Shown here piece by piece: positions 54,125-64,000 of a stretch of DNA of 64,000 bases. The notes beneath the pieces are model-generated. The model was not told where the DNA came from. It did no database searches and saw nothing but the letters and a program-made list of their open reading frames with translations. Every line of letters begins with the position of its first letter. The stretch's first letter is position 1. Position numbers and translations under genes: made by a program. Source of the stretch: Uranotaenia lowii. Its lineage: Eukaryota > Arthropoda > Insecta > Diptera > Culicidae. The stretch is from the NCBI RefSeq assembly GCF_029784155.1, contig NC_073692.1, positions 234,998,503 through 235,062,502 on the forward strand. Reading direction: 5' to 3'.

Positions 54125-57100
54125 ATGACAAAAATGACAAAAGTGACAAAAATGACAAAAATGACAAAAATGACAAAAATGACAAAAGTGACAAAAATGA
54201 CAAAAATGACAAAAATGACAAAAATGACAAAAATGACAAAAATGACAAAAATGACAAAAATGACAAAAATGACAAAAATGACAAAAATGACAAAAATGAC
54301 AAAAATGACAAAAATGACAAAAATGACAAAAATGACAAAAATGACAAAAATGACAAAAATGACAAAAATGACAAAAATGACAAAAATGACAAAAATGACA
54401 AAAATGACAAAAATGACAAAAATGACAAAAATGACAAAAATGACAAAAATGACAAAAATGACAAAAATGACAAAAATGACAAAAATGACAAAAATGACAA
54501 AAATGACAAAAATGACAAAAATGACAAAAATGACAAAAATGACAAAAATGACAAAAATGACAAAAATGACAAAAATGACAAAAATGACAAAAATGACAAA
54601 AATGACAAAAATGACAAAAATGACAAAAATGACAAAAAATGACAAAAATGACAAAAATGACAAAAATGACAAAAATGACAAAAATGACAAAAATGACAAA
54701 AATGACAAAAATGACAAAAATGACAAAAATGACAAAAATGACAAAAATGACAAAAATGACAAAAATGACAAAAATGACAAAAATGACAAAAATGACAAAA
54801 ATGACAAAAATGACAAAAATGACAAAAATGACAAAAATGACAAAAATGACAAAAATGACAAAAATGACAAAAATGACAAAAATGACAAAAATGACAAAAA
54901 TGACAAAAATGACAAAAATGACAAAAATGACAAAAATGACAAAAATGACAAAAATGACAAAAATGACAAAAATGACAAAAATGACAAAAATGACAAAAAT
55001 GACAAAAATGACAAAAATGACAAAAATGAAAAAAATTACAAAAATGACAAAAATGACAAAAATGACAAAAATGACAAAAATGACAAAAATGGCAAAAATG
55101 ACAAAAATGACAAAAATGACAAAAATGACAAAAATGACAAAAATGATAAAAATGACAAAAATGACAAAAATGACAAAAATGACAAAAATGACAAAAATGA
55201 CAAAAATGACAAAAATGGCAAAAATGACAAAAATGACAAAAATGACAAAAATGACAAAAATGACAAAAATGACAAAAATGACAAAAATGACAAAAATGAC
55301 AAAAATTACAAAAATGACAAAAATGACAAAAATGACAAAAATGACAAAAATGACAAAAATGACAAAAATGACAAAAATGACAAAAATGACAAAAATGACA
55401 AAAATGATAAAAATGACAAAAATGACAAAAATGACAAAAATGACAAAAATGACAAAAATGACAAAAATGACAAAAATGGCAAAAATGACAAAAATGACAA
55501 AAATGACAAAAATGACAAAAATGACAAAAATGACAAAAATGACAAAAATGACAAAAATGACAAAAATGACAAAAATTACAAAAATGACAAAAATGACAAA
55601 AATGACAAAAATGACAAAAATGACAAAAATGACAAAAATGACAAAAATGACAAAAATGACAAAAATGACAAAAATGACAAAAATGACAAAAATGACAAAA
55701 ATGACAAAAATGACAAAAATGACAAAAATGACAAAAATGACAAAAATGACAAAAATGACAAAAATGACAAAAATGACAAAAATGACAAAAATGACAAAAA
55801 TGACAAAAATGACAAAAATGACAAAAATGACAAAAATGACAAAAATGACAAAAATGACAAAAATGACAAAAATGACAAAAATGACAAAAATGACAAAAAT
55901 GACAAAAATGACAAAAATGACAAAAATGACAAAAATGACAAAAATGACAAAAATGACAAAAATGACAAAAATGACAAAAATGACAAAAATGACAAAAATG
56001 ACAAAAATGACAAAAATGACAAAAATGACAAAAATAACAAAAATGACAAAAATGACAAAAATGACAAAAATGACAAAAATGACAAAAATGACAAAAATGA
56101 CAAAAATGACAAAAATGACAAAAATGACAAAAATGACAAAAATGGCAAAAATGACAAAAGTGACAAAAATGACAAAAATGACAAAAATGACAAAAGTGAC
56201 AAAAATGACAAAAAATGACAAAAATGACAAAAATAACAAAAATGACAAAAATGACAAAAATGACAAAAAAGACAAAAAAGACAAAAATGACAAAAATGAC
56301 AAAAATGACAAAAATGACAAAAATGACAAAAATGACAAAAATGACAAAAATGACAAAAATGACAAAAATGACAAAAATGACAAAAATGACAAAAATGACA
56401 AAAATGACAAATATGACAAAAATGACAAAAATGACAAAAATGACAAAAATGACAAAAATGACAAAAATGACAAAAATGACAAAAATGACAAAAATGACAA
56501 AAATGACAAAAATGACAAAAATGACAAAAATGACAAAAATGACAAAAATGTCAAAAATGACAAAAATGACAAAAATGACAAAAATGACAAAAATGACAAA
56601 AATGACAAAAATGACAAAAATGACAAAAATGACAAAAATGACAAAAATGACAAAAATGACAAAAATGACAAAAATGACAAAAATGACAAAAATGACAAAA
56701 ATGACAAAAATGACAAAAATGACAAAAATGACAAAAATGACAAAAATGACAAAAATGGCAAAAATGACAAAAATGACAAAAGTGACAAAAGTGACAAAAA
56801 TGACAAAAATGACAAAAGTGACAAAAATGACAAAAAATGACAAAAATAACAAAAATGACAAAAATGACAAAAATGACAAAAATGACAAAAAAGACAAAAA
56901 AGACAAAAATGACAAAAATGACAAAAATGACAAAAATGACAAAAATGACAAAAATGACAAAAATGACAAAAATGACAAAAATGACAAAAATGACAAAAAT
57001 GACAAAAATGACAAAAATGACAAAAATGACAAAAATGACAAAAATGACAAAAATGACAAAAATGACAAAAATGACAAAAATGACAAAAATGACAAAAATG

Positions 57101-57540
57101 ACAAAAATGACAAAAATGACAAAAATGACAAAAATGACAAAAATGACAAAAATGACAAAAATGACAAAAATGACAAAAATGACAAAAATGACAAAAATGA
57201 CAAAAATTACAAAAATGACAAGAATGACAAGAATGACAAAAATGACAAAAATGACAAAAATGACAAAAATGACAAAAATGACAAAAATGACAAAAATGAC
57301 AAAAATGACAAAAATGACAAAAATGACAAAAATTACAAAAATGACAAGAATGACAAAAATGACAAAAATGACAAAAATGACAAAAATGACAAAAATGACA
57401 AAAATGACAAAAATGACAAAAAATGACAAAAATGACAAAAATGACAAAAATGACAAAAATGACAAAAATGACAAAAATGACAAAAATGACAATAATGACA
57501 AAAATGACAAAAAAAAAAAAATGACAAAATGACAAAAATG
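54125..57540. repeat. 3.4-kb array of a 9-bp repeat (GACAAAAAT)n, about 380 units
   Basis: Nearly perfect nonamers with scattered variants (GGC, GAT, TAC, AAG, GTGAC) and four single-A expansions (near 54636, 56210, 56833, 57420). Because 9 is a multiple of 3 and most frames lack stops, very long repetitive open frames arise on both strands (Met-Thr-Lys or Asp-Lys-Asn on plus; Ile-Phe-Val, Phe-Leu-Ser or Phe-Cys-His on minus). These are not genes. Variant spacing shows higher-order duplication (see findings). The edges to about 57660 are degenerate. Confidence 0.95.
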
Positions 57541-57660
57541 ACTGGAATTACAAAAATGACAAAAAATACTAAAATTACAAAAATGTCAAAAACTTCAAAA
57601 ATGTAAAAAAATACAAAAATCAACACAAATTAAAAAAAAACATAAATATTTAAAAAATCA

Positions 57661-59404
57661 CAAAATTTCACACAAATAAAAAATGGTGTTTAAACCATCC
57701 AAAACCGCTCGCTAAATATCCGTTCCAGGCAAATTTGAGCTGTGGTTTGATTTCGTTCTCCTGGCGGTAAATGTTAACCGTTTTTCATGATATTATATTC
57801 ATTGTGTAGGTAATTTATTCTTATTGCTCAACATTTGAAAATAAAGTCGATATGTATTACCAGGTTATCAGAAACTGGTTCAGAAAGTTAAAAGTCCGTA
57901 AAATCAATTTTATTTTTAAAATACTCATAACTTTTGACAGCTTTTCTGTATTTAAGTGTTTCATCGATCTTTGAAATCGTCAAGAATCCATCTATCCGAC
58001 AATGTATGTATAGATATGTTGGAGTTCAGAAAGTTTTGATCGCTATCTCAGATGTTCCGGTAGAAAAAAAATCTTACTTTAAAAAACGACATCCAATTTT
58101 GGCTTTGCTTATCTGTATTTCATTTCCCGAAGAACCGATTTTCAAAACTCAAATTTCCTTTTTTTTGTCGTTAATTTGATCATTATTTTCATAGAACATA
58201 CTTGGTCTTTAAAAATTCCCAGTTCTTCAGGAGGGTAAAAAAACAGGAAAAAAGAACTTGAATGCCATTTTCTTTCTTTCTGTAATTTATTTTATTTCTA
58301 TCTATATGTTTTTTTTTTAATTTTGAATCTTGCTTTTATATTTTGGGTTTTTGAACATAAATAAAATTATGCTTTTGCCTGATTTGATGTTTACGTATGT
58401 GAGTTCAGTTTTTTCTAGAATGATTAGTTCTCGAGGTATAAATAGATTTATTGTCCTAATTTCTTTCATAACTCTAAAAGGTGCAGATGACCAATTTTGG
58501 TGTCTTCATATGAAAGTGACTTTAGCAATGAGGCTACAAAATAGTATTTTTTGAAGAATATTTGGTGATGCAAACGGTACTTTTTACTTCGACGTGGCCT
58601 AATTGATGGGATGAAAATATGGGTTTACCGTTTTGATTGTTTTACTAAATGTACCTGCTACATCAGTCTGGGTGAAATAAGGACCCATAAACACATTTGA
58701 GCTCTCTTTTTCTTAGGACGGCTGAGGTTTTTTTTTTTTAAATTATTTAATATTTTAGGTTGAAAAAATTAACTGTGTTGTGCTTGGTTAAAAGAAAATC
58801 ATTAAGTAAATTATTTATTTATTGTTCACGGTCTTCGATAACTTAATATCATACAGACTGGTTACTTAACCCTTTCCTTCCCACGAGGTTTTTCACGTTT
58901 TAAAAATAGAAATATTGATTTACAACTAAAGTTCTAGAACAAAAGATGCATAATTTAAGCCTACTTTAATGATCCATATGATAAATTTGGGTTTTGAGGT
59001 GGATCATATGTGCTCTTTTGGGAAGATAACAACACATAGGGTGCAAATGAAAAACAGGAAATGATTGTAAAAAAACGCGGAATTTCATCACTTCATTGAT
59101 CACAAACTAAAACGATCCTATTTGATAAAAAACTTTTTTGGTATACGCATCCCTCGAAAGTCTACACCCATAGAAGAGGTTGCAAAAATCCAATGCCTAT
59201 TTGGAACATCTCTGTGCCGATAATGCGCTGAAATGTGCACTGTGCCGAAGATGATATGTTTGAAAAACCGTAACTGGCATAAGGACTCGGCTCCCAACTA
59301 AAATGATGCATGACCACTACATTCAAGCAAAACAAGAAAAACATTTTATGGGATTTCGTTCCTATTGGATAATTCATCCCAGAAACAAGAAAATATAAAA
59401 ATAT
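57661..59404. other. AT-rich non-coding stretch
   Basis: No transposon ends, RNA genes or coding domains are recognisable. The text is low in G+C and the short open frames look random. Confidence 0.4.
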
Positions 59405-59482
59405 AAACCACAGCGCCCGTAGGGAGAATCGAACTCAAATCATCAGTTAAATCGTATTGCCAGACCGACATCTTAACCAGTG
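59405..59482 (-). ncRNA. tRNA-like sequence (SINE head or pseudo-tRNA)
   Basis: The reverse complement contains a box A-like TGGTTAAGATG and, about 40 bases on, a box B-like GAGTTCGATTCTC with a normal 7-base T loop, ending CCCTACGGGCGCT. The acceptor arms do not pair well, so it is not a functional tRNA. A tRNA-derived SINE is the best guess. Confidence 0.4.
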
Positions 59483-59698
59483 TACTATTTGAACTTCATG
59501 CAGGAAGAGGGATATTTGTCATAGGCATTCTGCCACCGATCAATCACAAAAGAAACGCACGACAGTGGCTTCCCGGCGTTTGGTCTCCTTTCAAGGTATT
59601 CATTTGTCTTGCGATGGAAACGGGAAAGGGAACGGGAGTGGAGGAAACGGGAAACCCATTGAATGAGAACTGTGCTTTGCTTACTGCCTGCTATTACA

Positions 59699-59975
59699 TA
59701 CACACGCTACATATACACAGCTGCTAAAGCCGGGCAGCTTGGCCGGTGCTTGTTTGCCGGTCAATTGAAGGAATATATTCTTGTTGCTTTTGCTACATAC
59801 ACACGCACAGCTTAGCCGTGGTTGTTTGCCGGCAAATTGAATTGAAGGAATGTTTTTTTTGTTGCTTTTACTGCATACACACGCACAGCTCGGCCGTGGT
59901 TGTTTGCCGGTAGATTGAAGGGATTGAATAAGAAGGATGTTTTTGTTGTTGCTTTTGCTACATTTACACGCACAG
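59699..59975. repeat. ~85-bp tandem repeat, three to four units
   Basis: Units contain CAGCTYRGCCGTGGTTGTTTGCCGG, AATTGAAGGAAT, TTTGTTGCTTTTGCTACAT and ACACGCACAG. The units differ by small indels. Confidence 0.85.
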
Positions 59976-60369
59976 TTCTCGGTTCGCTGGCTGCCTGGTG
60001 TTGGCCGGTATTTATTTCCATCCTTCTTCGTCTTGTGATGCGATAGGGAGGGACGTGAAAGCGTTTTTATTTTGTTTCTTTCAGACATACGCAATTCGGT
60101 TAACTTGGGAGATTAATGCCGGTGGGAGCAAATCGATTCAGCACCGATCGCGTTATCTTCTTGTACCAATGATGCTATGTAATTGACTACACGCCATTGG
60201 CACAGAGGCTGAATTTTGGGTGTATTTATTGAAATATTTGAAATTTTCATTTTAGCCTTGAACAATTGGCCGCCATGACACTTTGCGCAAGGAAAACAAC
60301 CCAAGCAACCAAAAGTCACATATTTACTTGAATGAAGGCATATTGGCTGACAAAGATAATCAACTTCCC

Positions 60370-60650
60370 AATTCCCTTTAGTGAACTTTATGTACTCATT
60401 AATGAACTTGAAAGTTGCAAAAGTGATTAATATGTACGTTGTATGTGACTTGTTTGGCCCAATTCCCATTAGTGAACTATATGTGCTCATTAACGAACTT
60501 GAAAGCTGCAAAAGTGATCTATACGTACGTTATACGGGACTTAAGTCACATAAGGGGCACAAAAGTGCTCAAACGGGATTTGGTAAGTCACATAAAGGGC
60601 ACAAAAATGCTCAAACGGGAATTGATAAGTCACAAAAAGTGCATTGATGT
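60370..60650. repeat. Two adjacent tandem arrays (about 105-bp and 47-bp units)
   Basis: CCCAATTCCCTTTAGTGAACT...GCAAAAGTGATYTA is duplicated at about 60367 and 60471. Then AAGTCACATAAAGGGCACAAAAATGCTCAAACGGGA occurs about three times from 60541 to 60645. Confidence 0.8.
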
Positions 60651-61259
60651 GCTTTCAAAATTAAATCACCACTTCGAGTTTTAGTTTCCGTGGGTCAGTC
60701 TAGTGTGACTATGCGTAGGAGGGTCAATAAACCTCTTTCATGAAATAATAAACGGTCATTCCATATTTCGGTAGAGTTCTTGATTTCTCTGAGAAATATC
60801 CACCTAACTGCTTTGGTAGAGATATTCTTGATGAAGATGAACTTAAATGGCAATTGGCCACTCTCAGCCATGAGGGAGGGTATTCGGCTGCTCTTAGAGG
60901 CTCCACTGATGAAGCGAATTGCTTAATTGTAAGCGGGTTCCAACTTTTTATGGGTGAATTCGTAACCACGGCTATACAAATCAACGCCGCGATCATCCGT
61001 ATAGAAAAAGCGAATCGCGGATTTGCTATGTATTTCATGTACATTTTAGCCGAACAAACCCGAAAGCAGCCGAAGACTAGAGAACCTGCACGTAATAGAA
61101 GCGACGTCTGCAACACAAAATTCCAATTGATCCAAAAGAACTGTCAAAATCGATTCCAACCGATCCGGGGTTTTGTCGTGGAGCTTTAAGTTCTAATTGA
61201 AAACTCAACCAAAGAGAGTATTGTGATTGCTATTGTAGTCGACCAACAACTAAACAGGA
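60651..61259. other. Non-coding or unrecognised stretch
   Basis: Overlapping short open frames on both strands (for example 60854-61189 plus) show no known motif. It may be upstream sequence of the LINE fragment that follows, but the expected endonuclease motifs are absent. Confidence 0.3.
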
Positions 61260-63430
61260 AGTCATCATCAAGATAAACAAACACGATGCTTCCAAAAGCC
61301 CAAATCCGGATGAAATTCCAGCGCATTTCGTCAAAGCAAACCATCTTATTTTGGCACCATTGATAAGCGACACTTTTAAACACTGTACTCAAATCGAAGA
61401 ATTTCCTGAATTTCTCAAAATAGCGCGGGTAATACCAATATACAAAGCGGGAAAAAACGGATTGTAGCAATTACCGGTCGATATCAATACTATCGGTTTT
61501 TAGTAAGATAATAGAGCAGCTGATAGCAGACCTGGTCTTGCACTTCTTGAAGCACCATAATGCCATCAATACGGTTTTCGCGAAGGGTCAAGTACTCTGA
61601 CAGCAGCAACTGAGCAAGTAGACGCTATTCACAATGCCCTAGATAACCGCAAGCTTATAGGAGTGCTATTCTTGGACCTGAAAAAAAAGCTTTCGACACG
61701 ATTGACCATGCTATTCTGCTTCGAAAGCTAAATTCATTTGGAATCAGAGGTAACGCATTATCTCTATTTGGTAGTTATCTTGCCAACAGAAAGCAGTACG
61801 TCCAAATCAATCAGTCAACTAGTGACCTTGGAAACCTGCCTGTTGGAGTCCCCCAAGGCAGTAACCTTGGACCACTTCTGTTTATCCCTTATGTGAACGA
61901 TTTCATGGTAAATCCAGATTGTTCGCGGATGATACATCGTTGTCTTACGAGCACCACAACACCGGAGTAATTATCTCTCAAATGTCAAGCGACTTGGTAA
62001 AACTGAAAGCATACTTCGATGCGAACCTCCTTTCACTCAACCTAGAAAAGACCAAATATGTCATCTTGAGTTCAGCTAATCGGCGCACCACCAACCACTG
62101 TCAGCTCGAACTTGGTACAACGGTAATTGAGCGAGTCAGAACTTTTAAATACTTGGGTCTTAATTTTGATGAACACATAAGATGGGACAAGCATATAGAT
62201 TAGGCGGCAACCATAAATTACGTAACGCAAAAAATGCAATTTTTTTACCCCTTCCCCCCGTATGTCACAAATCGTAATGCTTCGATGTACCTCCCTATGA
62301 AAATTACGTAACGCTGACAATAACCCCCCTCCCCTCCCCCACCATCTACTCAAGTTTTAAAATACTGATATTCGAAGACCAAAAAAAGATTTTGACATAA
62401 TTTTGTTTTACGTTCTTCAAAACGGAATTTACATCTATCCAAACCAAATCGCTCCTTAGTACTCAGTGATGCTCTCTGATGAAATGAATTGGTTGTCTTA
62501 TTACGAGTTGTTCTATGTTTTTTCACCAATGATTACCTAGTTTACTTCATTTTGTTTAAGGAGCATAACTTTTTATGCAAAATATGCTCCACTTAGTAAT
62601 ATTCATCGGAGATATTAAAATTGCATTTTAAATCCATTTAAAAAAAAAAAAAAATTCCGCTTTAAGGTTGAATTGAGTTGTTGGGGGTAAATGTACCTAA
62701 TATCCGGTTTTCCAACGGTTATTTCACGGATATTCAATGCACTTTTTAAGGTTTCTATCTCGGAATCTTTAAATAGAAAAGTTTACAAACCAGTTTCAAT
62801 CATGTTGAAGCTTACACATTTTAAGCTTATTTTGGTTTGTTCATCATTCTGCAAAAATTTCATGACATCAAAATAGCTGCGATTAAGAACACTGAAATTT
62901 TTAAGGAAAAAATCGTTACGTAACGATGCGCATACCTCCCCCACTCCCCCATGTCACAAATCGTAACGCTCAAGCTTTCCCCCCTCCAGGAGCGTTACGT
63001 TATTTATGGATGCCCTCATATCTCAGGAAGGATCTGGGCACCATACACAGTATAATTTGGAAAATTTCGTGGTTTATTCCCACCAAACAACTAACAAGCC
63101 TGTATCATGCATTTGTACAATCGAAATGGTAATACATGGTCTCCATTTGGGGAGCTGCAAGGAAAACTGACGTTAAACCACTTCAAGCTATGCAGAATCG
63201 ATGCCTCAAAGCTGTGTACAAACGACCCAGACTTTTCTCCACGTACAACCTATTCCACCAATCCTCGCCATCAGTATTACCAATAGCCGCACTAAGGGAA
63301 CTATAAAGTGTTATCCAAATCCACAATATGCTACACAACCCAGTTTTCCCCAACAACCTACAAATCGACCAGATGAGCCACAGATTTCCCACACGATCGA
63401 GGGAAAATCTTACAAAAAAGTGGGGGATTT
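61260..63430 (+). pseudogene. CR1-group LINE ORF2 fragment, split by a MITE
   Basis: Begins in the pre-RT/RT region (ASKSPNPDEIPAHF near 61285, then FLKIARVIPIYKAG). It continues with GFREGSSTLTA, VLFLDLKK (about 61665), AFDTIDHAILL, GVPQGSNLGPLL (about 61845) and FADDTSLSYEH (about 61920). NLEKTKYVIL and a FKYLGLNFDEHIRW block follow to 62203. Beyond the MITE it resumes at about 63020 with the C-terminal region (IWGAARKTDVKPLQAMQNRCLKAVYKRP near 63145-63230). Stops and frame shifts, including a shift within LDLKK/AFDT at about 61690, inactivate it. The endonuclease and 5' part are missing. Confidence 0.8.
62203..63015. mobile_element. MITE with GGGCATCCATAAATWACGTAACGC termini
   Basis: The left end GGCGGCAACCATAAATTACGTAACGC and the right end GGAGCGTTACGTTATTTATGGATGCCC are inverted. 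Subterminal CCCCYCCC...TGTCACAAATCGTAA motifs occur at both ends (62255-62275 and 62940-62965). 813 bp, non-coding. No clear target duplication. Confidence 0.8.
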
Positions 63431-63964
63431 TTTTTCCATTTAATTTCTGTTGGCTCCAAAATGCATCTGTTTAGGCACCGGAACACTTTTCGGAACTTAT
63501 TTCAGAACGCGGCGATTTAACTTCAAACTCAAATCGAAACACTTTATTTTTCGTTCTAATGATTGGGGGTTTATTGGGCGAGTAGTGTATAGCACGGCGG
63601 ATTGGTTTGGACTGTGTTGTGCAAAAAGTTGCGAACATGAGAAAACTGAATATAATACAAAATTCTCTAGCCTTTCAATCAACACACTCATAAGTTAAGT
63701 CAGTATTACATATGAAGGAGAAAAGAGCATAAAGTTTTTATCTGAGTGTTCATGTTCTCTGTATTGAACCTATTGAACAGAGCTTATTTCTCCCGAAAGC
63801 CTTTTTAGATCACTTTCGGGCGATTAGCTTTTGACGTCTGTCTGTTCTACCTTCTATTTCTGCACTACTACTTATTCAAGGCTGGCACCAAAACAGCATC
63901 AGTTTGGACTTATCGGGTGCGAGAGTAAATCCAACAGAGAGCGCCCAATCTTCCCGTTTGTCTA
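63431..63964. other. Non-coding tail region
   Basis: No genes or repeats identified. It could include the 3' UTR of the LINE fragment. Confidence 0.35.
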
Positions 63965-64000
63965 CAGCAGGCATGTCAAACTCGTTTAGGTGTGCGGGCC
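63965..64000 (+). mobile_element. Possible hAT transposon terminus, cut by window end
   Basis: CAGCAGGCATGTCAAACTCGTTT followed by GCGGGCC resembles the terminal repeats of Charlie-type hAT elements (CAG-GTGTCAAACTC pattern). Only 36 bp are available. Confidence 0.45.

Noticed and set aside
53996..57535. Very long open frames (up to 1,179 residues) on both strands
   Set aside because: They are translations of the 9-bp satellite, with no non-repetitive domain and all strands open alike.
59405..59482. Functional tRNA gene
   Set aside because: Box A and box B are present but the acceptor stem does not pair; kept only as a tRNA-like relic.
54125..60650. Tandem arrays considered as CRISPR-like
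   Set aside because: No conserved repeat separated by unique spacers, and the genome is eukaryotic.
60724..61189. Open frames of 111 and 130 codons on opposite strands
   Set aside because: Mutually antisense and without domains; not supported as genes.

Overview
The window is insect nuclear DNA, most likely from a mosquito. It is AT-rich, has no bacterial-type gene packing, and is filled with nested transposons. Three features point to a mosquito: an IS630-Tc1-mariner transposase with DD37E spacing (the ITmD37E type described from mosquitoes), Jockey-, R1/LOA- and CR1-group LINEs, and many small TIR elements. I found no convincing host protein-coding gene. The only host-like coding trace is an 82-codon DUF4780-like fragment near 2.2-2.4 kb.

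Layout. 0-1.5 kb: a broken non-LTR retrotransposon (minus) cut by the window edge. 2-14 kb: host-like fragments and stacked MITEs, including a three-level nest at 6.6-8.6 kb (TIR element > Jockey-like LINE 3' end > hAT-like MITE). 14.5-21.7 kb: a complete gypsy/17.6-type errantivirus (insect endogenous retrovirus) with intact gag, pol and env, LTRs differing at one site in 247, and a 4-bp target duplication. It sits inside an older MITE. 21.9-23.8 kb: a Jockey-like pseudogene carrying another copy of that MITE. 24.7-31.9 kb: hAT-like MITEs, one holding a dead ITmD37E mariner, with pogo-like MITEs. 32.3-39.6 kb: a near-complete endogenous copy of a toti-like double-stranded RNA virus (minus), abutting an LTR-retrotransposon Gag fragment at its 3' end and carrying two MITEs. 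39.6-47.5 kb: quiet DNA with minisatellites, a poly-C tract, palindromes and a small MITE. 47.9-52.2 kb: a nearly full-length CR1-group LINE (plus) with PHD-like and CCHC fingers, decayed. 54.1-57.5 kb: a 3.4-kb array of a 9-bp repeat with higher-order structure, whose very long open frames are an artefact. 59.4-64 kb: a tRNA-like sequence, tandem repeats, a LINE pseudogene split by a MITE, and a possible hAT terminus at the edge.

The most unusual object is the toti-like viral element. A former upstream ORF, coat-protein ORF and RdRp can be followed in order. The coat frame is damaged only by in-frame stops, with no net frameshift over about 2.8 kb. The RdRp frame is -1 to the coat frame, as in totiviruses. 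The RdRp is split between motifs B and C by a MITE with a perfect 9-bp target duplication. The viral stop codon lies immediately next to a Gag fragment in the same orientation, which fits capture by reverse-transcriptase template switching. Together with mainly minus-strand LINE debris, the locus resembles a candidate antisense piRNA-producing region, but that is inference only.
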